In this document: in pieces, positions 23,001 through 34,200 of the stretch | Layout of the letters: each line of letters opens with the position of its first letter | Numbering within the stretch: position 1 is the stretch's first letter | DNA from: Nymphaea colorata | Lineage: Eukaryota; Streptophyta; Magnoliopsida; Nymphaeales; Nymphaeaceae | Length of the DNA stretch: 64,000 bases | Direction: 5' to 3' | Assembly (NCBI RefSeq): GCF_008831285.2 | Contig: NC_045150.1 | Coordinates: forward strand, 11,821,868-11,885,867 | Translations under genes and position numbers: made by a program | The notes under the pieces: generated by a model | What the model was told of the DNA's origin: nothing | Database searches by the model: none | Seen by the model: only the letters and a program-made list of their open reading frames with translations

Positions 23001-24334
23001 GTTTTTTTTCTTTTAACATGTCTGCACATAGTCATGGAGCCGGAGACAATGCTGAGGATGCAGGGTGTTGTGACGACGATGCTGAACCTCGGCCGGCAGA
23101 TGGCCGCGCGCTGGAGGGCACCGATGCAGCCTACGTTGATGCCCGACGTGCCTCTACAGCGGCACCCACACTCTGCTCACCCATTTCCTTCGGCGGGCGG
23201 ACGCTCTGCTCACCCATTTCCTCTGGCGGGCGGGCGGGCGGTAAACGAATTACTCGAGTTAAGCGAGTCGAGCTCGAGCTCGACTTTGTATAATCGAGTC
23301 GAGCTCGAGTCGAGTTCGACTTTGTATAATCGAGTCGAGCTCGAGTCGAGTTCGAGCTCGAGCTGGGCAAACTCGGGCTCGACTCGTGTGCAGCCCTATC
23401 GATGCCTCTTATAATCCTTAGCCGTGACGCTCTAGCTGGGTCCAAACCCACTTCACTTAGACTCGGTCTAGGCGGCCTTCAGATCTGTCCATCTTAGTCT
23501 CCAGTCTTGAGTTGTCCTGACTGTCCTGAATAGTCTGTCCCACACTATCAGCTTGTCCCGGTACGAACTGTCCATGTCCCTCTGTCTCTCTGCACTTTGA
23601 GTCCTGTCTTGTGCAGTCTGTCTCTGAGTCATGTCCTGTGCAGTCTGCCCCTGTTCTGGACACCTGAACACCTCCTCTTGCTAGAACTGGTGTGATGGAT
23701 CCTCTAGACTCTGCTCGAGTGCGAGTGGCTCAGGTTGGGTGAGGAAGGTAGCCTCACTTCGCCCGAGCACTGTGGCATTCGCCCCCTTGGTGGTGTTGGC
23801 CATAGTGAGGGATTTAACCTCACAATGCACGTGGACACCTTCGCCTGCATCCCCCTCGGACTGCTGGTGCTTGCCGCGGTTAGCCTCCCTTGCCTCTTGA
23901 GTGCCCTGCTACACATGGGCTAAGAAAACCGTTAGCCTCACAAAGAAAAGAACAAAGCTCGTCAGCGGGGGCCTCACTCAGAATAACCTCACTTCGCTTG
24001 CGGACAAGGGTCTCAGTTGCGCCTAGAATGTCTACGGTCAGCGCGTTAACCTCACAATCACTCGAAGGGCTTGCGCTATCTGGCCCTGTGGCGATCATCT
24101 GGTGATTCAGACTCACTCTGATAGACTATTAGACAATAAGGGAACTCATATTGATGGACAATTGTCATTGATCTTCATTCTTTGTGTGATGGTGGATTTG
24201 TCTGAACTCAAGTATGTGCATATACAAAAGAAAGGCAAGTAATTTTTTTTAGAATTAAATTGTCCGGCTGTGCGCCTGTCCTTGGCAACGCTATCGGCTA
24301 CCCTCGACTGACCTCTTGGCGGACCTGTAACAAT

Positions 24335-24697
24335 GGTTAATTTAGTTGACTTCCCTCCATTGGGGAGTTTTGAAAATCTATAACCATAACCAGACTGTAT
24401 ATATTATTCTTTAAATATGTTACGTGTTAAAAGATATTGTGGATATTTGTTTAAATCTTTTGATCATATTACATGCCTATGTGTGTGCCTATTGGGGCCC
24501 AAAAAAAAAAGATGTGGACGCTTGTAAACATGCAAGAAATGAGATTTAAGACATGAAAAATATTTTGAACTTTATATTGACTTTGATCGGGTGACTTAGA
24601 TGATATGTTTGATTCATATTTCAAGATTTTAGACCTTCGGATTTTTATTATGGATCTGAAATTATCTTTAATGATGCATGATTTATACGTTCAGTTT
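24335..24697. other. AT-rich spacer
   Basis: No gene or clear repeat recognised. Confidence 0.5.
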
Positions 24698-24930
24698 GGA
24701 GGTGTTTGATAGCTTCTGATTAGAGAACCGTGCCTTTAAGATCAGACCCCCCCCCCCCTCCAATCTTAAATTGGATCTTTTTTCAATGCAAAGAAATAAA
24801 ATGAGGGTCTTAAGTGTGGATCTTACCTAATATTCTTTACTATTGACCTTTTGCTATATCAGCAAAATCAAGCCAAGTCCAATCTACGTAAGATCCATGA
24901 ATTTGAAATCCTAAGTAATCAAACACCTCC
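24698..24930. mobile_element. MITE upstream of the pseudouridine synthase gene
   Basis: 233 bp bounded by a perfect 13-bp inverted repeat GGAGGTGTTTGAT (24698-24710 and 24918-24930). It contains a run of about 12 C at 24748-24760 and inverted GATCTTA blocks. It sits about 300 bp upstream of the start codon, within the likely promoter. Superfamily unclear; a Harbinger or hAT type is plausible. Confidence 0.6.
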
Positions 24931-25225
24931 TTTGTGATTTTTACATCTTAAAATTTTTGATATCTGTGGAGTCTAGGCAAATTGAGCACATTAATTTTCC
25001 TAGATTTATAAATTTAAGGTGACCCGGACCCAATTCATTCGTATCCGATCCAATTGAAAACTTGCGAACAAGAAATGACCATATTGGTCTCCTCCTTTGG
25101 CGCGCGTTTTTCATCCCGCTTGTTCCCTCTCTCTCTCATTCTTTTCAAAAACATTCTGGGTGGACGGAAGGGTATTGGATTTCTAGGGTTTCCGGTGCAT
25201 TTCTCGGGTTTCCGGCGTCCTCGAG

Positions 25226-28200
25226 ATGCCTCAATCCCGCGCGGACTCTCCCTCTCCCGAAGAGCAACCGAAGCGGCCGATAGACTCTCCAGTCGATCTT
25301 TCGAAGCCGCAGAAAATCGCGAGAGTCGATTCAGGTGATCAGCAATCGGAAAGCCTCAAGCCAGAGGCTCGGAAGATGGGATTTCAGAGATACCTTGTAG
25401 CGGTGGAGTACATCGGCACCAAGTTCTCGGGTTCGCAGAAGCAGCTGAATGGCAGAACGGTCGAGGGCGTCGTCGAGGTATGTGGTCTTCCCTATCCCCT
25501 GCATTTTTTGATCGTCTCTCTTAAAAATTTTTGTTGATCGTCAGTTTTGTAGGTTTTCTAGGTTTTCGAACTTGTTTCTGTCGTAGTTGGTGTCAAGACG
25601 ATGTCAATTTTTTGTTTTACTCATTCATTAATGATCTACGTGATATGATATTAGCAAGGTGATATAACCCATCTTCCAAGTTCCAACTAATATGCAATCT
25701 GCTAATTTATAATTGATCCTTATTATCATTGCTGGATACGTTATTTATGGAGGGTGTACTCGTGTTGTTTTCTAGATTATGATTAGCCCATTCGTAGTTG
25801 ATCATTTCAAAATCTTGGTGTTCTCTTACGCTTGGTTGGAGGACGAGTGTAATCTTCAAGAGTATCAAGTCATCCATTTACAAGTTATTACTGCCACTAC
25901 CATGGGTTTTTTCTTTCTTAAGATTGAAGATTGGTGTCTTTTACTGCTTAAAATGACCAATGTAATTTTTGACTTATAAGTTGTGGACCTTTTACTTTTT
26001 TGGCATGTTAGTTTTTTGTGCTGGAATAACCTTCTGTCCATTTTATGTATAGGACGCATTTTACAAGTTCATTGGACAGCCTGTTTCAATCTCATTCTCT
26101 AGCAGAACAGTGAGTCTGACCTTTATTAAAAAGTTCTCCACTGTTAATGCTTAGAACATGCGTTAGTTTTTACTTGCCATTTCTTTCTGGTTTCATAATT
26201 TTATATTTGTGTTTTGGGCAGTTTCTTTTTTGTTTCTTTCTGAAATTCTCTGGCTATGGTAAATCTGTATGAAGGCAGGACCTAGAATTCTCCAGCCTGA
26301 CCATCTGTTGAGACTTGGTCCATGGAGCCATTTGAACATCATCAGCCTATGCTAAGTGAGTACAGAGGCATGAACTCGAATGCCCCATCATCACTTGTGT
26401 TTAACAAGGCTTAGGCCACAGTGTAGTTTGGGTAGTCTTGCCAACTGCTAATTAACTGAATTTATTGTAGCGTCAACGATTAAGGATGTCTATTGCTTGG
26501 GCTTATCCAATACTGTTCTAATCCCAATTACTTGGGTTTGCAAAAAAGAAATAGGAACTGGTTTTTGATATGTATTTTTGCATCTGAATTTGCAGCTAGT
26601 CCCAATTAACTCTGAACCTATTGCATGTAAGAGGTGGTTCTTATGCTAAACAGTTCTGGGCTTGCTTGGAAAAGGTTCACCTGACCTTGAATTCGAGCTT
26701 GCATCCGAGTTGGATATATGGCACTGCCTACATTTCAAGTCCAATTCTGTATTTGCCTGCAGCCCACGGACTTCCTGTTGGGCTACTGGGCCATTGAAGT
26801 GGTGTTGTATGGAAAGTCAACTGTTAGCTACATAACGACTAAACTAAAGGAGGAGGAAGAAGCTTGCGGCTCCATTATTCCTTGCTGCAGTAAGCCAATT
26901 GAGTTTGCTAAGCAGGCTAAATTTAGTTTTTAGCAGTAGCTGGCCTGGGCAATGAATTAACAACCAAACTAGGCACAAGCTGGGAAACTTGTTTCAGCCT
27001 GCCATTCTGGCTTACCTGATGCCACCTCTAAAGCTTATGAGCATGTGCCTTTCTGGTGTAACTTGTGATAGGTTATTCTAAAATGACATTTGTAGTGGTA
27101 TGCTAGATAATACATTGCATGAACAAAAGATATGCTAAATGACTGCATTTGCTGTTACCGATGCCCCTCATAGGCATTACTGCTGACACTAAAGAGTTTG
27201 AAAATATTTATATCTAGTAGTTTGTGGGGCGCATAATCTTTCCTATCAAGTAGCATGCATACTTCAATAACCAAATGATCACATGATCTTTCATCTTCCC
27301 TGTTGACCAGTGCAATTTTTCTATTTTATTGGCCATGTCATAACCTTTCATGGCCATACTAAATGCAAACTTTATCTTTCACATTTCTTAGGCAGAACCT
27401 CCAAAACTTAACAGGCAGTTTCTACAATGACTGAACTGTAACCTACAGAAGTTATTTTTTCAAAACAAGAAGCCCCAGAAATTCAGAACGGCGGCCATCT
27501 TTGGCAGTTTTCAGTTGCATTAATGAGTAAACCAACATATTGTGCATTAGTGACATTATGTGCTGGGAACATATGGCTAAATTATTGAGGTATATTGGAT
27601 AAAGGGATCAACATATAACTAAATTCTTGAGGTGTATCAGATAAAAGGAACCCATCTGGGCTCAACTATGTATTGGAAGCTGATTGCCAGCTATGGACAA
27701 CTTGTTTCTTCTATGAGAAATTCTCGCATTGGCATGATTTGAACGTCAATACATCATTGTAAATTGTGATTTGTTCTATTTATAATTCTCAATATGCAAA
27801 TATGGCTCAGGACTTATGTAATTATCACAAATCATGGGCATAGCGCTCTTGTTTTTTGAAATACTTGAAAAGTTGTCCAAATATGCACACTTCATTACTG
27901 TGAGTCGCGCATGCCTTTCAAGAACATGTGGAGAAGCTACATGGCATGCCTCGGTCCATTATCAGTTGAAGAGATTTGATGTTCCTTAGCGCGTTTTGGA
28001 GAGAGTACTTCCACTTACAAATCATAAAACTAAAGATGAGTACGGCCTACTACCCACAGACGGATGGACAAACAAAGGTGGTGAATCATTGTGTAGAAAC
28101 CTACCTCTGATGTTTTGCAGGGCAGCGTCCAAAGGCGTGGGCAGATTATTTATCATGGGCGGAATTGGCATACAACACCGGCTGACGCACTTCCACAAAT

Positions 28201-31200
28201 ACAACCCCCTTTGAGGCCGTCTATGGGCGACCACCACGTGGTTCACCATTACTTGCCGGACACAACAGGAGATGACATGGTAGACACTCAGCTACATTGC
28301 CGAGATGTCATCTTGAAGGACCTAAAGGAACATTTAGCTGCAAACCACAATCGCATGGTCATACAATACAATTGCTGCTATAGAGAAGTGACGTTTCAAG
28401 AGGGCGAGTAGGTATTCTTTAAGAGGCCCCCGCAACGTACCACACGCTTAAGAGGAGCCGGACAGCAAAAGCTGCTCCCTCGTTATGTTGGGCCCCACAA
28501 AATCAGCCGAAGGGTAGGTAAACTTGGTTACGAGCTCCTACTTCCCAAGGGAAGCTCTATACATCTGGTATTCCACGTATCCAAACTGAAACTCTGCACC
28601 AACGGTCCCATCGACAACGATATCAAATCTGCTCCCATCTTAAAAGAAGCAACTGACCTTTCACCTTTTTGACGCATCAACATGAGGAAGGTAAAGGTAA
28701 ACAGCCAGTGACATCACCAATGGCTTATTGAATGGCTGTCCAATGAAGATGCACCAGCAACGTGGGAAGATAGCGAAGACATCACAACTCGTTTTCCATT
28801 ATTCACACCTTGAGGAGAATGTGTTTTTCGAAGGGGAAGGAGTAATATGTTAGACTTTGATTTAGTTTAGGCTCTGTTAGTATTGTTTTATGTTATGTTT
28901 GGGTTTATTAGGATCATGTTATGTTTAGTTAGTTTGGATCGAGACCTTAGTAAGGACCCACTTTGCTTTATGCTGTAATCCTTTTTGGGCGTAATTAGCC
29001 CTAATGCAAGTTAGTATGCTGTTTTGTTCTCTCTCTTGATTTCTCTCTCTCTCTCATTTCCTTCCTCTTCCTTCCTGCACTAGTCGGCCGATAGCCTTGG
29101 AGGCTATTAGATACATTTAGATGTTTGGGGCCCATTTCCCATTTTGTCAAAGGAGGGTTTATCTTATTCGTAACCTTTATAGACGATTATACCAGGTTTA
29201 CTTGGATATTCTTTATGAGAATTATAAATGAACTTCATGATATATTTAAAAGATTCCAAGTTATGGTTGAAGCTCAATTTTCGATTAAATTCAAAATCTT
29301 ACATTCTAATTTAGTGGGAGAATGCATTAGTCAGATGTTTGGAATAACTTGCGGAAGAAAGGTTTGTTACATCAAGAGTCTTGTTCTTATACACCTGAAC
29401 AAAATAGTGTGGTGAAAGAAAAAGCTGGTACATACTTGAGACCACTAGATATCTTCTTTTTGCTACTTATGTTCCAAAGGACTATTGGGCTAATGAAGTT
29501 TGGACGACACTGTACTGTATCAAATAAATTATATGCCATCAAATATAAGAAACTGTGTGGACATAACTCAAACTACAACATAATGTGTAACATGCAGCTT
29601 CTTGGCATAAAAACAGTTTATGAATTACAGTTTTAGCCGTAAAAGTTCTTGAACCCTATTATGTTTTTGTGTGAGTATTGGTAAGACATATCAGAATTTG
29701 AAACTAATAATACATATATAAAGTACATGACTTAGTCTCACTCGTGTTTCGAACTAGACGGAAAATGGTTGTTCAATAGTTAAGAAATTCACAGTCAAAC
29801 TAGGAGGCTAAAATAGTCCAAGAACCAGTGAGACTGGGGTATTATGGTCATTGGTCAGTGGCAAATTTGTAATTTTCAGCCAACCATGGGTAGATTAGTA
29901 ATTGGCCAATCAAGATTAAATTATGCTAACATGATTAAGTTTAGCTAAACAGTTTAAGAGCTTAAACACTCAAGTAATGAAAGATTAGATGTCTTAAGCT
30001 AGTATTAAGCATTAAACTAATCTGAAATTGAAACTAATCACTTAAATCTAGTTAACTATGCTAACCTTCTCTTAATATAAAAGAAATGTTTCCACCTCCT
30101 TTTATTAGATAATTAGTTTTCACAACCTTCTTGAAAATAAAATATATTATAATATAATATAGTAGTAAATATGTTATTCTCACCTATAAATATAGGGGTT
30201 GCCACCCCCTTTGTGATACAACGTGAGGGATAAGAGGAGAAAGATAGAGAAGAGGAGAAAGAGGGAGGAGAGGAGAAAGAGAGAGAAGAGGAGAAAGAGA
30301 GAGAAGAGGAGAAACAGAGAGAAAGTTGAGAGAGAGAGAGGAGAGAGAAAGCGAGGTAGAGAGAGAGAAAAACAAGGAGAGAGAAAGTGTCCGTCAGGAT
30401 GAAACTTGGTTGAATCCTTCCTCTCGCCCGTTGTAATCACTTGAAACAGAGATTTTGCTAAAATATTAGGTATAATGAAAGTTATTGCTGTTTTTCCATT
30501 ACATATAAAATTTTAGATTTTTGACTGTAGAAATTTATTTGCTTCTCTTCAGCTGCTTTGCAGCTATTGTCTATAATTCTGACAAATCCGAATCCAGAAA
30601 ACTAAATCGGTAGACAAGATGCTATCAAATTTCATTAGAAATATTGAACCTCCTCCTTTTGCACATTGCACATACAAACAACGAATAGACTGTGCTAACA
30701 GTGTTCACGTGGCTTAATTGTCTAAGCGGCATCAAAATTCCTGTTGAACCGCGCACCAGTTTTGATTTATCGTGAATTTTGAAATTTTGACAATGGGCTA
30801 AGCTAGGTCATAGGACCTAGCTAGCCTTATTCGGCCATGATTACTAGTACATCTTGGTCGGCTACGATCCAGCTTTGGTTAGATTACCTTGGCTGTACCT
30901 AGAATTGAGATGAAGCCGGGCGGGCGATTGACCACACAAAGTTTTAGTTAAGATTCACTAATCATAATACATAATTAGATTAATGACATGGTTTATAGAT
31001 TGCTTAGACTAGCAAAGTTGAGATTAGTAGCTTGAACTAAGTCGCAAGTGTAAGCGATTGGCTTAAGCAAATTGAGTTCAGTTTGATTCTTTAAAATTTT
31101 AAATACATGTTCATGCATACATGCATGTTATTTAGTTGTATTTGATTTTTTGAAATACTTGCAATACCCAAACAGGAACTCGAGCTGTAATGAAGATACA

Positions 31201-34200
31201 TGCTCGTAATTGAGTTCTAAGAGTGAATTGCTTAACGATAAACCCGTGCTCTAGCTCTAAGATGGATGTAATTGTTAATGAAAGCCAAGTAGTGATGATA
31301 GATGTGAAAGTATGCTCTTGCGTTGAATTGATTGAGTATGATAGCTGTTTATTTATTTTATGCAATATTTTTTCATGGCTCGAGTTATCATTTTGATGTG
31401 GGCAAGAGCTTAGGGCAGTTTTATATTTTCGGGTTGATGGTATAAGAGAAAGTTTGAGAGCAGCCTAGTATACCAGAAATGAAAAGTCTGAGATTGTTAT
31501 TCGGGTTGATGGTATAAGGGAAAGTCCGAGAGCAGCCCAGTATACCGGAAATGAAAAGTTCGAGATCGACACATGTTGCGACTATAAAGAGTCAAACCCA
31601 ACTATAAAACATAAAAGGGGCCAGGTTGGGTGGCACAGGGGTGCAACGACCCGCGTGATCGGAACCTTCCCTGAATGCAAGGATTGATGTATAAAGTGCT
31701 CAGTCCCCTCATCTACTTAGAGGAGCCCATCCTTGTTCTGAGACAGTGAGTGTACGATGTAGTTACTGTAGTAATGCAGTTGAGCTCAATGAAATGTAAG
31801 TCACAACAGTAGTTACTCTAAATTAAGCCAATATTCTCGGTGACTCTTTGTTTGGGGTCGTAAGCTGCACAACGGTCCGCCTTAAATACATCGTCGAGCT
31901 GGGTGGCATCATATGATCTTACTCAAGCGCGTGTGTGTGTATGCATCATAAAAATTAATGAGATTCTTAATTGCTTGTTTATTTATTTATTCGTTCATTT
32001 ATCTGCTTTCTCTATTGTCACCAATATGATTGGTTTTTGTGTTACTCAAATTGGGTATGCTTTGTTGGGATCAATGTTATCTGTATCGTACGATACAGAC
32101 GTGTATCGTACGATACGTATTGTATAGGTCAAAGAAACCTATACGATATGTATTCGATATGCGATACGCGTGCGTATCATATGCGTATCGCACGTATCGT
32201 GCGATACGGGCGCTGTATCGCACGATACGGGCGATACACCCCCGTATCGTACGATACGGGTTAAAACACAAAATTTTTTATTTTTTAAAGTTTAAACACT
32301 CCTCCCTCTCTCTTCTTGTATTTAAAGACTTCAAGAGACATAGGAGGGAGAGATTTTGCACATTTTCATAAAAAATAACCAAGGATTCATCGATTTGGGA
32401 GATATTATCATTAAATCATGAAAGATGATAGCTATATGTTTTGAACTTATAAAATTGTGATGTAATCTAAGTCCTAAAACTCCAAGTCCTAAGACTCTAA
32501 GTCTTAAGATTCTATAAAATTTTCAAGTTTAAAATTGTGATGAATGCTTATTATGTTATTTTGAATATCTAATTTCTTATTTTTGAATGTGTTGTTGATA
32601 CACATGAATGTTCCTTATTTATGATGATCTTTTTTATATTTGAATATATTTTTCTTGATTTCTGATTTTTTGTTCATTTTTTCAGATTTTTAAATAATAC
32701 GTTATGATACGGCGTATAGGTCGGCCCGACCGATACGCGATACGTACGCCTTTTATAACATTGGTTGGGGTGTTGAAAAAATCGCCAAACCAAACTTAGT
32801 GAACCTTTTGAACTATGATTTGTGTATTATTACCAGTGTTGGAGTGAGTTTGCCTGTAGTGATGATACTCATTATTATGTTAACAATCAATATAATACAT
32901 AAACTTTACATCCAAATGATATATCGAAGATTTTGCTATGATTTTCATTGTACTCAGCAGTTGTGTTGATGCTGTGACTATCTGCCTTCATTAGGTTCTC
33001 ACTGTGTAAGGGATGATGCTTGTTGATTGGGTGGTTGAAAGGATGGGGGATTGTTGGGAAGAAATGCGACAATGTCATATACATTTCCTCTATGTGCCTT
33101 TGTTTCTACATACTTGTACAACTTTTTAGTTGTTTGAGACTAAGACTTCAGAGATATGGCTATCAAACATAGGTGTAAAGTAGTGTATTTATTAATAGGT
33201 GTTTTTCATTGGCAACGTTAATTGCTAGGACAAATCGTGTTGTGCATTAATTACGTAGACAAGTTGTCTGTACGCAATAGGCAGATCTGGTCTATGCCAA
33301 CTACATAGGGGTGTGATTGTTCTGCTTCCGCTACACACGAAAAAAACATAAAAAAAACTCTGTATCTATTTCCTTTTCGTGTTTAGTTGTCTATTGGAGT
33401 GTTACATAATGAAAGTATTTGGTTGCACTTGGTTTGTTGTCATACCAAAGCAATTGAGGGATAAACTTTCACCTATAGCTGCAAAGTGTTGTTTCTTGGG
33501 ATTCTCAGAAGATAAAAAGGGTTATAAATGTTAATGATATAATTGGGAGAAAAATGTGGATTTCAAGGCATGTAATCTTTTGTGAGTATGAGCCATACTT
33601 TGTGCAAGCAGATGAAAGGATAAAGAATAGTGATGTAAATGTATCCTTTTATCCTTTTTAATGACATATCCCTTAGAGAGTACAAGTGAAGAGAAAGAAA
33701 GGCAGTTAGAAAGTAGAAGAGAATTCTCATGATGTCTCTAGAAAAGAAAATGACATTAGTCAAGTTTATCAAAGAAGAAAAAGGGGAATTGTTCATGTGC
33801 TTTTCTTGAGCGGTTTGAGCCATTGGATGAAGGACTAGAAGATGCTAATTCTTTCTGCTGGTTCTTAATCTCCAATTTAGGAAGAGAATTCCTTTCCATC
33901 CCCTTTTCATATCTCCTTTACCTCAACAAGTACATCGTAGTGTAAGAGTCTCAATTACTCTTTCTGGCTTTGTTTCTGTTGATAGATTGTATGTTTTGGG
34001 TCCGGATCCATACCCGACCCGCCTTGTAGCCCGTTTTGGGCACTACTTAAGTCATGTAACCCTAATCCTTATGAGTCAATGATAATCTAAGGAGAGAGAG
34101 AGTCTGGCTGCTAGTGGGCACCAACTCCTCCTCATTCGTGGTTTTTTCTCCCTCATGTTGAGTGTTTTCCACGTTACATCGTGATCGTTGTTTCTCTTCC

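Larger units (their letters stand above)
22017..23398. mobile_element. hAT-like non-autonomous element 1 (1,382 bp) with captured gene pieces
   Basis: Starts TAGGGCTGCACAACGAGTCG and ends with the inverse, CGACTCGTGTGCAGCCCTA. An 8-bp target duplication flanks it with one mismatch: CCGATGCC at 22009-22016 and TCGATGCC at 23399-23406, as expected for hAT. Both ends carry about 150-230 bp of subterminal sequence packed with GAGTCGAG and CTCGAGCTCG motifs. The middle is unrelated to the ends and contains a dehydrogenase fragment. No transposase is encoded. Element 2 at 52560-53779 shares both ends but has a different interior. Confidence 0.85.
18621..24334. repeat. Possible large LTR-like non-coding element, interrupted by a hAT insertion
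   Basis: Begins TGTTACGACC and ends GACCTGTAACA, so the ends are TG...CA with a short TGTTAC/GTAACA inverted repeat as in LTRs. No gag-pol coding is present. Without the 1,382-bp hAT insertion it would be about 4.3 kb. No matching target duplication is visible at its ends (ctataac on the left, atggtt on the right) and no second copy lies in the window. A solo LTR or a LARD-type element is possible; the boundaries are tentative. ORFs within (for example 21521-22120, 199 codons) show no domain. Confidence 0.3.
29601..32072. other. Non-coding insertion between copia pieces 1 and 2, LTR-like promoter region
   Basis: It separates two pieces of one copia gene, so it is at least partly inserted DNA. 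Around 30183 it has CTATAAATATAGGGG, a TATA box followed by a purine (GA) tract at 30225-30395, a layout seen in LTRs of plant gypsy elements. Boundaries are not resolved. A C/T-rich frame on the minus strand through the tract is compositional. Confidence 0.35.

Noticed and set aside
30225-30395. CRISPR-like or satellite array
   Set aside because: The GA tract has no regular repeat-spacer pattern; this is plain low-complexity DNA in a plant genome.
30180-30440. Leu/Ser/Phe-rich minus-strand frames
   Set aside because: Translation of the GA-rich tract; no membrane-protein pattern beyond repeat composition.
32030-32371. Arg/Tyr/Ile-rich frames on both strands
   Set aside because: Produced by the GTATCG palindromes.
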